A stretch of DNA of 64,000 nt from an uncultured Bacilli bacterium (GTDB taxonomy: Bacteria; Bacillota_I; Bacilli_A; RF39; UBA660): positions 1 to 64,000 of the forward strand of contig CALVSY010000002.1 of NCBI GenBank assembly GCA_944359725.1. Reading direction: 5' to 3'. The translations under genes and the position numbers were made by a program. Shown in pieces: positions 33,948 through 43,082 of this stretch. The notes below the pieces were generated by a model. That model saw only the letters and a program-made list of their open reading frames with translations, was not told the origin of the DNA and searched no databases. Each line of letters starts with the position of its first letter. Position 1 is the stretch's first letter.

Positions 33948-35990
33948 CTATTTTTTAAGAATTCTAGTTGTATTTAAAATCGTAAGTAAAGTAACTCCGG
34001 TATCTGCAAAAACAGCTTGCCACATCGATGCAATACCTAAACCACTAAGTATTAATACAAGTACTTTAACTCCTATTGCAAAAACTAAGTTCTCTTTAAT
34101 TATCTTACTTGTTTTTTTCGATATTTTAACGCCATTATTTATCTTTGATACATCATCAGTCATTATAACAACGTCTGATGCTTCTATGGCGCTAGCTTGA
34201 CCTACACCACCCATTGATATTCCAACGTCTGCAAGGGCAAGTGACGGAGCATCATTAATGCCATCTCCAACAAATGCTGTTTTACCAACACTATTTTCTT
34301 TTATTTCTTCTTCAAGTAATTTATATTTATCTTCTGGAAGTAGTTCATAATATACGTTATCAATACCTACTTTACCAGCAATAGAAAGTGCAACATCCTT
34401 ATTATCTCCCGTAAACATCTTGACTGTTATACCTTCACTTTTTAACTCGTTAATAGCATCTTTTACTCCTTCTTTAACACCGTCTACTAACTCTAGTTTG
34501 GAGACTACTTTATCATTTATACTTAAATAAATGCCGTTATCATCTTCTTTACTTTTACAAAACTTACTTGATCCTACTTTTACCTTATTACCATTTATAG
34601 TGCATGTAACACCTTTACCTGATACTTCTTTAAAATCTTTAACATCATCCGTTTTAACCCTTTTATTAAAGATATTAACAATTGATACTGCAATTGGATG
34701 GTTAGATAGTTTTTCTACCTTTAAATAATAGTTTATTACCTCTTCTTTTTTGTAGTCTTTATTTAATATATCTAACTTATAATCGCTTGCCTTACCAGTT
34801 GTAATAGTGCCCGTCTTATCAAATATCATTTCATTTACGTGGCCTAAAGCGTCTAAATAATCACTGCCTTTTATTAATATGCCATCTTTGCTTGCTCTTC
34901 CAATTCCTGAAAAATAGCTTAAAGGAACGCTTATCGCAATCGCGCAAGGACAAGATATTACTAGAAATACTAATGCTCTATAAATCGCGTCATTAAAATC
35001 AACGTTAAATAATAACGGTAAGAATACGCAAATTAACACCGCAAGAATAAGTACAACTGGGGTATATATCTTAGCGGCTTTAGAAACAAAGGTTTCTGTT
35101 TTTGCTTTTCTATCTCCTGCACTTTCTACTAAGTTTAAAATCTTCGCTACCGTACTATCGTCATATAAACTAGTTACCTTAAGTAAGATAAGCCCATCAG
35201 CGTTTACGCTTCCGCTTAACACTTTATCATTAACTCCTACTTTCCTTAAAGCACTTTCTCCGGTTAAAGCAGCAACATTAAGTTTAGCATCACCTTCTAT
35301 TATAATGCCGTCTAAAGGTACTTTCTCACCCTTTTTAATTAGTATTACATCACCTTTTTTAACATCTTCTGGTGATACTTTAACAGTGTCTTCATTAGTC
35401 TTTAAATTAGCGTATTCTGGTTTTATATCCATTAAATCACTAATTGACTTTCTTGATCTGTTAACCGCTATTTCCTCTAGTATTTTTCCTATTTCATAAA
35501 GTACGATAACCATTAATCCCTCGCTTATGTTATTGGTAAAATAAGCCCCAACACAAGATATTGTAACAAGTAAGTTTTCATCTATCGTCTTTGATTTAAT
35601 AATTAGTTTAACAGCGTTAGATGCCGTTCTAAACAAAAGAACAACATAACCTAATATTATAAGTATACTTGATACCGTGCCTTTAAATAGATAAACGCCA
35701 AGAAGTGCTAGAATAATTCCAATAACAAGTCTTAAAACATCTTTTAAAACCTTTTTCTTAATGTCAAAAGACTCATTTTTATCTAATAGTATAACTCCTG
35801 GTTCTGTTTTATCAATTATTTTTTGAACGTATTTTTTAACGTCTTTATTAATATCTGTATCAACCATAACAGATAATTTAGAAAAATTAACAACGGCTTT
35901 ATTTATCTTTTTATCTTTATTTAAAGCGCATTCTATTTTATTTGCACAATTAGCACAATCTAAGTTACTAATGTTATATCTATGCTTCAT
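33948..35990 (-). CDS. cadA: Zn2+/Cd2+-transporting P1B-type ATPase
   Basis: 680 residues. N-terminal heavy-metal-associated domain with DCANCANKIE (about 9-18), CPC transmembrane motif (SCPCAIAISVPLSYFSG), phosphorylation loop DKTGTITTG, and hinge GDGINDAPSLALADVGISMG. The C-terminal helix includes ...DTGVTLLTILNTTRIL, the DxG feature of Zn/Cd/Pb (P1B-2) pumps. It exports toxic divalent metal. It overlaps the cadC-like repressor gene by 11 bases and is thereby under the same operator control. Confidence 0.93.
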   Translation of the reverse strand: MKHRYNISNLDCANCANKIECALNKDKKINKAVVNFSKLSVMVDTDINKDVKKYVQKIIDKTEPGVILLDKNESFDIKKKVLKDVLRLVIGIILALLGVYLFKGTVSSILIILGYVVLLFRTASNAVKLIIKSKTIDENLLVTISCVGAYFTNNISEGLMVIVLYEIGKILEEIAVNRSRKSISDLMDIKPEYANLKTNEDTVKVSPEDVKKGDVILIKKGEKVPLDGIIIEGDAKLNVAALTGESALRKVGVNDKVLSGSVNADGLILLKVTSLYDDSTVAKILNLVESAGDRKAKTETFVSKAAKIYTPVVLILAVLICVFLPLLFNVDFNDAIYRALVFLVISCPCAIAISVPLSYFSGIGRASKDGILIKGSDYLDALGHVNEMIFDKTGTITTGKASDYKLDILNKDYKKEEVINYYLKVEKLSNHPIAVSIVNIFNKRVKTDDVKDFKEVSGKGVTCTINGNKVKVGSSKFCKSKEDDNGIYLSINDKVVSKLELVDGVKEGVKDAINELKSEGITVKMFTGDNKDVALSIAGKVGIDNVYYELLPEDKYKLLEEEIKENSVGKTAFVGDGINDAPSLALADVGISMGGVGQASAIEASDVVIMTDDVSKINNGVKISKKTSKIIKENLVFAIGVKVLVLILSGLGIASMWQAVFADTGVTLLTILNTTRILKK

Positions 35991-36273
35991 TTACGTGTTC
36001 ACATCCCATCATAAATATTTTATAAACGTGATCATCCGCTAAATAATAGTATGTCATGTTACCTTCTTTTCTAAACTTAACTAATTTAGAATCTTTTAAT
36101 ATTCTTAACTGATGCGATACCGCTGATTGACTTACGTTTATTTTATCTGCAATATCACCTACACATAACTCGTTATTTAAAAGTACATTTATTATCTTAA
36201 CACGGGTTGAATCACCAAATATCTTAAATAATTCTGATAAATCTATTATTTTATCTTCATCTAATAATTGCAT
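35980..36273 (-). CDS. ArsR/SmtB-family metal-sensing repressor
   Basis: 97 residues with a winged helix (recognition helix region CVGDIADKINVSQSAVSHQLRIL). The last helix shows D-x-H-x10-H-x2-E (from DDHVYK to CEHVNE), the complete alpha-5 metal site of SmtB/CzrA-type zinc sensors. The N-terminal CadC Cys site is absent. It represses its own operon with the ATPase and is released by Zn (or Cd/Co). AAAGGAG site before the ATG. Confidence 0.92.
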   Translation of the reverse strand: MQLLDEDKIIDLSELFKIFGDSTRVKIINVLLNNELCVGDIADKINVSQSAVSHQLRILKDSKLVKFRKEGNMTYYYLADDHVYKIFMMGCEHVNEA

Positions 36274-36290
36274 GTTATCTCCTTTCTTTA

Positions 36291-36342
36291 TGAATATATG
36301 TTCATATACATATATTATATGAATATATGTTCATATTGTCAA
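36291..36342 (-). promoter_or_regulatory. cad operon promoter with two SmtB-type operators
   Basis: Perfect TTGACA (36337-36342), 17-bp spacer and perfect TATAAT (36314-36319). Two identical imperfect palindromes TGAATATATGTTCA occur at 36320-36333 (inside the spacer) and 36291-36304 (after the start site), 29 bp apart. They match the TGAA-N6-TTCA operator class of SmtB/CzrA repressors. Confidence 0.88.
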
Positions 36343-36353
36343 CTATTTTTATT

Positions 36354-36380
36354 AAAAAAATACGTATGCTTACGTATTTA
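36354..36380 (-). terminator. Terminator after the HD-domain gene
   Basis: AAATACGTA-AGC-TACGTATTT stem followed by U-rich sequence, overlapping the stop codon of the gene at 36378. Confidence 0.75.
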
Positions 36381-36977
36381 ATCTATTATGTTATTATCCT
36401 TATCAAACTTTACGTCTAAAAACTTTCTACTTGCTAAATAATCACACATGTGAACGAATCTTTGATACCTTGTTTCTGGCTTTGGAAGTATTACGTTTGA
36501 ATAACTATTAGTGTTCCAAGGCCCCATATGACTTTCTATTACATTACATAAAAAGTTTATTTCTTTTTCGTTTAAAGAAAGTTTATCTTTGTTTTCTTTT
36601 ATGTAATTACTAACTAACAGTGGATGATCAAAGTTAGTGTACTGTGATTTTTTAAGACCTGATTTTAACCCGTCATGCATAATTAACGCCATCATCATTA
36701 AGTCTTTTTCGTTATGGGTGTATGCTCCTGATACGCTCTCATCATCAAACAATTCTTTAGCAATCCTAACCGCAACCTTGGTATGACGAACAAGTCCACC
36801 ATCTCCTAATGCAAAAGAAGGATGATACTTACCAGTTGATGATGCGGGCACTTCAAAAAAGTAATCCGGAAGTAAATCAATTAATATCTTAATGTTTTCT
36901 TTATATCTTGGATTATTTATATAATTAATTTCTTTATCAAAAGTTTTTATCTTTATGCTTTCTTCTATTTCATTCAT
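36378..36977 (-). CDS. HD-domain phosphohydrolase-like protein
   Basis: 199 residues. Metal-binding residues of an HD fold are visible: GLVRHTKVA, ALIMHDGLKSG, NFDHPLLVS and VIESHMGPW. The PASSTGKYHPSFALGDGGL segment before the first His is typical of a subgroup found in many Bacillota and phages. Likely hydrolyses a phosphate ester of nucleotides or nucleic acids; the substrate is unknown. AAAGGAAAT site before the ATG, last gene of a unit with the two upstream genes. Confidence 0.8.
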   Translation of the reverse strand: MNEIEESIKIKTFDKEINYINNPRYKENIKILIDLLPDYFFEVPASSTGKYHPSFALGDGGLVRHTKVAVRIAKELFDDESVSGAYTHNEKDLMMMALIMHDGLKSGLKKSQYTNFDHPLLVSNYIKENKDKLSLNEKEINFLCNVIESHMGPWNTNSYSNVILPKPETRYQRFVHMCDYLASRKFLDVKFDKDNNIID

Positions 36978-36991
36978 AATGATTTCCTTTC

Positions 36992-37618
36992 TTATAATTT
37001 TACGTTTACGCCAAATATTCTTGCTAGATGAATAACACCAATCATATCGGTTGTAACGCCTTTTATACTATCCATATCAGCGTTAATACCATCTATCTTA
37101 CAAGTAGATAAATCGATGTTTTTAAGGCTGGTGTTATAAACTTCTGCATTTGTTAAATCACAGTTATTAATTATAACATTATTTAATTTATTTTGAAATA
37201 ACCTTATGTCATTCATTAAAGAGTTTATAAAACTTACGTCTTTTAAAGTGCACGAAATATTTGCGTATTTCAAATTACATTCTAAAAACACAGTTTGTTT
37301 TATACTTGATTCTATAATGGATGCACCTACTAAAGAACAATTCTTAAAAGAACATCTTAAAAATAATTTTTCTTTTATATCAATATTTGATAAATCACAT
37401 GATTCGAACGAACAATCTATAAAATCAGTATCTATAACAGCGCATTTATTAAAACTAACGTTTTTAAATACACATCCATTAAATTCTACGTTTTTGATTG
37501 TTATTACGCACTCTTCATTTTCAAATAAAAAGTCCTCTATTTTATCCTCGTTTGTAATACTGTTTATACTAATTTTTTTAATATCATCTTTAATAATCGG
37601 TTTTAAACTCTTTTTCAT
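36992..37618 (-). CDS. Pentapeptide-repeat protein
   Basis: 208 residues, almost entirely built from A(N/D)LxX-like pentapeptides (CVFKNVSFNKCAVIDTDFID, CSFKNCSLVGASIIESSIKQ, CDLTNAEVYNTSLKNIDLST), predicting a right-handed quadrilateral beta-helix. Such proteins may mimic DNA (gyrase protection) or serve as scaffolds; there is no evidence for either here. GAGG site before the ATG; three bases from the patatin-like gene. Confidence 0.85.
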   Translation of the reverse strand: MKKSLKPIIKDDIKKISINSITNEDKIEDFLFENEECVITIKNVEFNGCVFKNVSFNKCAVIDTDFIDCSFESCDLSNIDIKEKLFLRCSFKNCSLVGASIIESSIKQTVFLECNLKYANISCTLKDVSFINSLMNDIRLFQNKLNNVIINNCDLTNAEVYNTSLKNIDLSTCKIDGINADMDSIKGVTTDMIGVIHLARIFGVNVKL

Positions 37619-37621
37619 AAT

Positions 37622-38842
37622 TTACCTCATTATCGTTTTTAAGTATACCGCTGATAAAAATGCATCAAAGAAAAATAAAGATATGCTTGCAATCGTGTTT
37701 TTGTTTTTATCATAATCATCTAATAGATGGTATATATAAATAATAAGTTCTTTATTTATGTAGTTTTTCTTTAGTGCCTTTGTTTTTATATTTCTTTTTA
37801 TTTTATTAAACGAAGTTATTTTGGTTCTTATGTATTCTCTTTTTATTTTCATGTTTAAAAATGATGTTCTATAAATATTAGCCTCATCTATTAAAAATGC
37901 TTTTGCGGTATTTTCAAGTACTTTATTAAAAGCATCTAAATTATTCTTACTTAGTATTTTTTTATATCTTAATTTACTAATTAACTCTGGAATGTACTTT
38001 TCAACATTACTAATAAACCGTTTTATATTGCGATCATAATTCCTTTTTAAAGAGCCTAATCTAAAGGTATATAAATCACCTTCTAACTTACCAAAGGTTT
38101 TCATCGCATCATTATATCCAAAAGCAATTGCACGACGTGCATACTTTTTTTCAAATGCTAAGAAATTCCCAATATCATTTCTTGGTTTTATATTAATAAT
38201 TTTAACTTTATCATTTTTTACTTTTCTTATTATTCCAATTGCTCCCGTATTAACCGCGATTACTTCTTCTGCTCCTAATTTAATTGCTAAATTAATTGGC
38301 AAGTTATCATAATAACCTCCATCTATAAAAGAGTTTTTACCTATTTTATACATTTTAAATGCAGGAAAACAAGCACTTGATGCCATTAAGTAATCTTTTA
38401 CCTCATCCTTTTTCAGTTTAGATTTTACAACGTACTTAGGTTTAAAAGAAGGAAAATAAACAGTTACTAATCCATAATCTACGTTTGATGAAAAAAACTT
38501 ATCATCATCATACAAATCATCTACTATTTTCTTTAAACCAGTAAGTTCTCTTCCACCTTTAACAGCACCTTTAGCATACTTTTTAACGATTTCTTCTCTT
38601 CCTTTTTTAGTGCTAAAGCGTCCGTTTATCTCTACGTCCATAACCTTACTATAATCCATAAAGTACCATAATTTAAGAGCTTTATCATAGTCTTTTTGAA
38701 CCATTAATTCCCCTATTAAAGCGCCAACCGAAGTACCAGTTACTATATCATAATCAATGTCTAATCTTCTAAGCGCTTTCCAAACGCCTATTTCATATCC
38801 ACCTTTAGCACCACCGCCGGATAATACAACTGCTCTTTTCAT
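37622..38842 (-). CDS. Patatin-like phospholipase
   Basis: 406 residues. Oxyanion-hole motif GGGAKGGYEIG (9-19), nucleophile GTSVG (36-40) and the Asp motif DGGYYDNLP (about 172-180) complete the Ser-Asp dyad. The N-terminal 270 residues form the patatin domain; the C-terminal 130 are Lys-rich and helical. It probably acts on membrane lipids as a cytosolic lipase of the RssA type. It leads the unit with the pentapeptide-repeat gene. Confidence 0.88.
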   Translation of the reverse strand: MKRAVVLSGGGAKGGYEIGVWKALRRLDIDYDIVTGTSVGALIGELMVQKDYDKALKLWYFMDYSKVMDVEINGRFSTKKGREEIVKKYAKGAVKGGRELTGLKKIVDDLYDDDKFFSSNVDYGLVTVYFPSFKPKYVVKSKLKKDEVKDYLMASSACFPAFKMYKIGKNSFIDGGYYDNLPINLAIKLGAEEVIAVNTGAIGIIRKVKNDKVKIINIKPRNDIGNFLAFEKKYARRAIAFGYNDAMKTFGKLEGDLYTFRLGSLKRNYDRNIKRFISNVEKYIPELISKLRYKKILSKNNLDAFNKVLENTAKAFLIDEANIYRTSFLNMKIKREYIRTKITSFNKIKRNIKTKALKKNYINKELIIYIYHLLDDYDKNKNTIASISLFFFDAFLSAVYLKTIMR

Positions 38843-38915
38843 ATTTATCTACCTCTTTAATAAAAATCATAATAATTATAACATATTATAAGAATTTATG
38901 TTATAATTAACTTGT

Positions 38916-38992
38916 GTCCTCGTAGCTCAGCTGGATAGAGCACTCGCCTCCTAAGCGAGGGGTCGCGCGTTCAAATCGCGCCGAGGACGCCA
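38916..38992 (+). tRNA. tRNA-Arg (CCU anticodon)
   Basis: 77-nt cloverleaf with encoded CCA: acceptor GTCCTCG/CGAGGAC, D-arm GCTC/GAGC, anticodon stem CTCGC/GCGAG with loop CTCCTAA (anticodon CCT), T-arm GCGCG/CGCGC with TTCAAAT. A TATAAT lies 13 bases upstream (about 38901-38906). Confidence 0.96.
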
Positions 38993-39017
38993 TTTTTTTA
39001 TAAAATAAGGTGATACT

Positions 39018-39122
39018 ATGAAAAATAATAATAGAATAAAAAACTATAAATACTTTATCATTGGTATTATTCTTATTGTTATAGCAATTATCATAAACAT
39101 ACTAGAAAAAATATTAGGATAA
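39018..39122 (+). CDS. Small single-pass membrane protein, 34 residues
   Basis: ATG at 39018 with AAGGTGATACT directly upstream, stop TAA at 39120-39122 followed by a good terminator. The product has a basic N-terminus (MKNNNRIKNYKYF) and one hydrophobic helix of about 17 residues ending ILEKILG. It lies 25 bases after tRNA-Arg with no terminator between, so it is probably cotranscribed with the tRNA. Function unknown. Confidence 0.6.
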   Translation: MKNNNRIKNYKYFIIGIILIVIAIIINILEKILG

Positions 39123-39126
39123 AATA

Positions 39127-39155
39127 AAAATACATAAGTTAACTCCTTATGTATT
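39127..39155. terminator. Bidirectional terminator
   Basis: AAATACATAAG-TTAACTC-CTTATGTATTT stem with T-run on the plus strand and A-run on the other side; it serves tRNA-Arg/small ORF and the HD gene at 39160. Confidence 0.8.
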
Positions 39156-39159
39156 TTTT

Positions 39160-39660
39160 CTATCTTATAAAATTAATTAAGAAAAGCATCCAAACACCTA
39201 TTTGTGCTCTTGCCTGGCCTGCACCTTCGAACATTGCTACTAACTTATCAGATAAAGTAACAATCCATGCTTCTTTATACTTTGGAGCAACGTTAGATAT
39301 TGGAAACATATGAGATTCTATTATGTTTTGTTCTTTTTCATTTACACCAAAATACTTAATAGCATTTTCCTTAGCCATTTTAGGATGTTCTATTAGCATT
39401 TTAGTTGATGATGCGATGTTTTTATCATCCCTTACTAAGAAAAAGTCATGAAGTGCACCTGCTCTTATGGTACTTTCAGTATCAAAACCAAACATTTTAG
39501 ATAATTTATAAGCAATGTAAGCAACTCTTACAGAATGATTATATCTAGTATTACCATGGTGAACAATAGATTTTGTTTTTAAAAACTCTTTATGCTCTAA
39601 AATTGGCTTTGCAATACTCATAAACTCTTTATCTTTATATATCTTACCCATTAAACTCAA
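39160..39660 (-). CDS. HD-domain hydrolase
   Basis: About 166 residues. HD residues are visible: YNHSVRVAY, GALHDFF, IIESHMFP and LSDKLVAM. It probably hydrolyses nucleotide phosphate, substrate unknown. The start is uncertain: a TTG at 39660 has GAGG nine bases upstream, while the first ATG at 39651 is 18 bases from it. It is a separate transcription unit with a TATAAT box about 25 bases upstream. Confidence 0.75.
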   Translation of the reverse strand: MSLMGKIYKDKEFMSIAKPILEHKEFLKTKSIVHHGNTRYNHSVRVAYIAYKLSKMFGFDTESTIRAGALHDFFLVRDDKNIASSTKMLIEHPKMAKENAIKYFGVNEKEQNIIESHMFPISNVAPKYKEAWIVTLSDKLVAMFEGAGQARAQIGVWMLFLINFIR

Positions 39661-39805
39661 TGTAATCAACCTCTTTTATCGATAATATTATATTCTAAAA
39701 ATTAAAAATAAATCAATTAATTAACATATTTTTTATACTGACTTATTAAGGATAACACAATTTTAACTAAAAGTAAATATATATACGTTTGAAGTGTAAA
39801 AAAAA

Positions 39806-39832
39806 TCAAAGCCTAGGCCTTGATTTTAAAGT
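39806..39832 (-). terminator. Intrinsic terminator
   Basis: AAATCAAGGCC-TA-GGCTTTGATTT stem on the minus strand followed by UUUUUU, just after the gene at 39836. The rest of 39670-39805 is AT-rich and holds only the likely promoter of the HD gene. Confidence 0.8.
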
Positions 39833-39835
39833 TTA

Positions 39836-40345
39836 CTATCGTAAATGATATACCTCATCATACGTTACATCATCTCCATCAAAATACATGTAAATGCTTT
39901 TATATAAATCTTTGTCATCTAAATCACTATATTTTAAAGTATTTATCTGTTTTTCTGGAAGAGATGTATCTTTGCTAGCTACTTTTATGCTAACTCCATC
40001 TTCTGAATAATAAACTACGTTATTATCTAAGACGATGTTATTTATTCTATTTTCCTCTAAGTATTTTCTTAAATCAGAACCATTTGCTACTTTTTTAGTT
40101 TGTACTTGCATTTCATCATAATTTCCCATATACATACCGGTTTTATGATTTGCAACGCAATCTTCTATTGCTTCATGCTCAGTTTGATTAAATTCACTAT
40201 TTAGTATTTTTTGATCTTCTGGTGTGTTTTTAATCAACTCTTTTGCAGTAACCGTAAGAGTTCCTACAGCGGTTACTACTAATGCTGAAGTTATTAACAA
40301 TGGTCTTTGTAAATGATTCCATTTGTATCTTTCACCCTTATACAT
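39836..40345 (-). CDS. Hypothetical protein with one N-terminal membrane segment
   Basis: 169 residues. After a basic start (MYKGERYKWNHLQRP) there is one hydrophobic helix (about 16-34), then a polar domain of about 130 residues rich in Asp, Tyr and Asn. No family recognised. The topology suggests a membrane-anchored exposed domain. GAGGG site before the ATG. Monocistronic, between the HD gene and topA. Confidence 0.6.
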   Translation of the reverse strand: MYKGERYKWNHLQRPLLITSALVVTAVGTLTVTAKELIKNTPEDQKILNSEFNQTEHEAIEDCVANHKTGMYMGNYDEMQVQTKKVANGSDLRKYLEENRINNIVLDNNVVYYSEDGVSIKVASKDTSLPEKQINTLKYSDLDDKDLYKSIYMYFDGDDVTYDEVYHLR

Positions 40346-40380
40346 ATTATCCCTCTTTCTTGGCTTAGTATATTAACAAA

Positions 40381-40408
40381 AAAGAGTAATTTTGTCAAAT
40401 TACTCCCT
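40381..40408 (-). terminator. Terminator of topA
   Basis: GAGTAATTT-GACA-AAATTACTC on the minus strand followed by TTTTTTG. The inner sequence GTAATTTTGTCAAATTAC is identical to that in the polC terminator at 60893-60926. Confidence 0.8.
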
Positions 40409-40421
40409 TTATTTTAAAGTT

Positions 40422-42446
40422 TTATTTCTTATAATCACAAGAAGAACATTTAACGTTCCCATCTTTATCCGTTACAAGAAGGCTATGGCACTCTGGACAT
40501 AACTCTCCAGTAGGTTTATCCCATACAGCTACTTTACATTTTGGAAAGTTACCACATCCGTAAAAAACTTTTCCTTTTTTAGTTTTTCTTTCGACTATTT
40601 TACCACCGCATTTAGGGCAATCACACACTTCTATTACCGGAGGTTTCTCCTTTGGCTTTATGTATTTACATTCCGGATATCCTGAACATGCTTCAAACTT
40701 ACCGTATCTTCCGTTTTTAATAACCATTGGTCTTCCACAATTAGGACATACCTCACCGGTTGATTCGTCTTCTTTTTTCTCCATTTTAGAAAATGCGTTT
40801 TCCACTTCCGGTTCAAAGTCTTTATAAAAGTTTTCTAATAATTTATACCAAACTTTTTTACCTTCGGCAATTTTATCTAAATCCTCTTCCATCTTAGCGG
40901 TGTATTTAACGTTTATTAAATCACTAAAAAATTCCTGAAGTTTATCGTTAGTTTCAATACCAATTTCAGTTGGATTAAGCTTTTTTTCTATTATTTTAAC
41001 GTATCCTCTTTGGGTTAACGTAGTAATGGTTGATGCGTATGTAGAAGGCCTTCCTATTCCTAAGTCTTCCATTGCTTTAATTAACTTAGCTTCGGTATAC
41101 CTTGCCGGTGGCTTAGTAAAGTGTTGTTCTTTATTTATTTCGTTTGCCGTTAAAACGTCACCTGTTTTATATTCAGGTATTATCTTATCTTCTTTAGTTT
41201 CAAATTTTGCATAAACTTTTAAATAACCATCAAACACTAATACCTGACCAGTAGCTTTAAATATAGTGTTGTTATTTTCTAAAGATAAAGTGGACTGATT
41301 AACCTTTGCATCATTCATAAGTGATGCAAGCGCTCTATAATAAATCATTTCGTATAACTTATATTCATCTTTAGATAAGTATTCTTTTACACTTTCTGGA
41401 GTTCTATTTATACTTGATGGACGAATTGCTTCGTGAGCGTCCTGTACGTTTTCTTTTTTCTTCGTTTTCTTAACGTAACCAACGTACTCTTTTCCATAAT
41501 TTTCATTTATGTATGCATAAGCACTTTTTATAAATTCATCAGATAACCTTACCGAATCCGTTCTCATGTACGTAATTAAACCTACCGTATCATCTTTAAT
41601 ATCAATACCCTCATATAGTTTTTGCGCTATCTGCATTGTTTTTTTAGCACTAAAACCAAGTTTAGTTGATGCTTCTTGCTGCATGGTTGATGTTATAAAA
41701 GGATATTTTGATGCTTTTTTCTTTAGCTTTTTCTCAAAGTTTACAACCTTAAAATCCTTACTTAAAGAGTTTAGTACTTTATCGGTTTCCTCTTCCGTTT
41801 TTAAATCAGCTTTTTTACCGTCAATGGTGTCTAAATCTGCTTCTAAATCATCAAATAACGCACTAATAGTCCAATACTCTTCCTCTTTAAAGTTCTCTAT
41901 TTCTCTTTCACGATCAACGATTAATTTTAAAGCAACTGATTGAACACGACCCGCTGATTTACCACCGGTTTTAGACTGCATTAACTTACTTAATCTAAAA
42001 CCAATTATTCTATCTAATATTCTTCTTGTTTCCTGACTATGCACTAAATCATCATCTATTTTTCTTGGATGATTAAAAGCGTCTTTTACAACGTCTTTAG
42101 TAATTTCATTAAACACGACTCTATCATAATCATCATCAGAAAGATCAAGAGCATCTTTTAAATGCCATGATATTGCTTCTCCTTCACGGTCCGGGTCAGT
42201 TGCAAGATATACTTTTTTAGATGCTTTTGCATCTTTTTTAAGTGATGTAATATCCTTTTTCTTACCCTTTATAGCAACATAATTAGGCTCAAAATGGTTT
42301 TCTATATCAACTCCCAAACCAAACTTACCAGAAGTTGCTAAGTCCCTTATATGACCTTTACTAGATACTACTTTATAATCACTACCTAAATATTTTTCAA
42401 TTGCTTTAGTTTTAGTTGGAGATTCCACTATGACTAAGTTCTTCAT
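40422..42446 (-). CDS. topA: DNA topoisomerase I (type IA)
   Basis: 674 residues. TOPRIM domain (NLVIVESPTKTKAIEKYLG and DPDREGEAISWHL), catalytic Tyr in GLITYMRTDS, and the GIGRPSTYA motif. The C-terminus has three Cys4 zinc ribbons (CPNCGRP..CSGYPEC, CPKCGGK..CGNFPKC, CPECHSL..CSSCDYKK). Relaxes negative supercoils. GGAGG lies 11 bases before the ATG; a TTG one codon earlier is also possible. Confidence 0.97.
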   Translation of the reverse strand: MKNLVIVESPTKTKAIEKYLGSDYKVVSSKGHIRDLATSGKFGLGVDIENHFEPNYVAIKGKKKDITSLKKDAKASKKVYLATDPDREGEAISWHLKDALDLSDDDYDRVVFNEITKDVVKDAFNHPRKIDDDLVHSQETRRILDRIIGFRLSKLMQSKTGGKSAGRVQSVALKLIVDREREIENFKEEEYWTISALFDDLEADLDTIDGKKADLKTEEETDKVLNSLSKDFKVVNFEKKLKKKASKYPFITSTMQQEASTKLGFSAKKTMQIAQKLYEGIDIKDDTVGLITYMRTDSVRLSDEFIKSAYAYINENYGKEYVGYVKKTKKKENVQDAHEAIRPSSINRTPESVKEYLSKDEYKLYEMIYYRALASLMNDAKVNQSTLSLENNNTIFKATGQVLVFDGYLKVYAKFETKEDKIIPEYKTGDVLTANEINKEQHFTKPPARYTEAKLIKAMEDLGIGRPSTYASTITTLTQRGYVKIIEKKLNPTEIGIETNDKLQEFFSDLINVKYTAKMEEDLDKIAEGKKVWYKLLENFYKDFEPEVENAFSKMEKKEDESTGEVCPNCGRPMVIKNGRYGKFEACSGYPECKYIKPKEKPPVIEVCDCPKCGGKIVERKTKKGKVFYGCGNFPKCKVAVWDKPTGELCPECHSLLVTDKDGNVKCSSCDYKK

Positions 42447-42461
42447 CAATTATAATGCCTC

Positions 42462-43082
42462 CTATTTATTATGTTCATCAATATATTTCTTTACAGGACC
42501 ATATGTATGCCTATATCCGTCAATTATACCATATTTATTTAAAAGTTCAATGTGTTTTTTTGTCGGATATCCTTTATGTTTACAAAATTCGTACTCTGGA
42601 TGCTTTTTGTCTTCTTCATACATGATATGATCACGAGTTACTTTTGCAATAACGGAAGCTGCTGCAATCGTAATTGATTTAGCATCACCTTTTATAATAG
42701 CCTCATGAGGTAAAGTAGTAAACCCATCAAGCGGCATTGCATCAGTTATAATAAAATCAGGCTTTACACTTAATTTACTTACCGCATCAAGCATTCCCTT
42801 TCTTGATGCTTCATATATGTTTATTTCATCTATTTCTTTAGGAGATATAATAGATATACCAACGGACAAAGCATTTTCCATAATTATAGGAAAATACTCT
42901 TCTCTTTTTTTCTCGGTTAACTTTTTAGAATCATTTAATCCTTCTAATTTAAAATCATGAGGAAGAATAACGGATGCACAAACTACCGGTCCAAATAAAG
43001 GACCACGGCCTGCTTCATCACAGCCCGCTACGTTTTTAAATCCTTTATTCCATAAATCCTTTTCGTATTTATATAGATCCAT
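42462..43082 (-). CDS. rnhB: Ribonuclease HII
   Basis: 206 residues. Catalytic acidic residues are seen in CDEAGRGPLFGPVV (21-34), LNDSKKL, and FIITDAMPL. Removes RNA from RNA-DNA hybrids and single ribonucleotides. Its start overlaps the preceding hypothetical gene by 14 bases, and the ribosome site (AAGGA) is inside that gene. Confidence 0.96.
   Translation of the reverse strand: MDLYKYEKDLWNKGFKNVAGCDEAGRGPLFGPVVCASVILPHDFKLEGLNDSKKLTEKKREEYFPIIMENALSVGISIISPKEIDEINIYEASRKGMLDAVSKLSVKPDFIITDAMPLDGFTTLPHEAIIKGDAKSITIAAASVIAKVTRDHIMYEEDKKHPEYEFCKHKGYPTKKHIELLNKYGIIDGYRHTYGPVKKYIDEHNK

Noticed and set aside
36378-38842. HD, pentapeptide-repeat and patatin genes as a possible CBASS-like defence operon
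   Set aside because: No cyclic nucleotide synthase or accessory gene is present; the patatin looks like the common RssA-type enzyme and the unit is surrounded by housekeeping genes.
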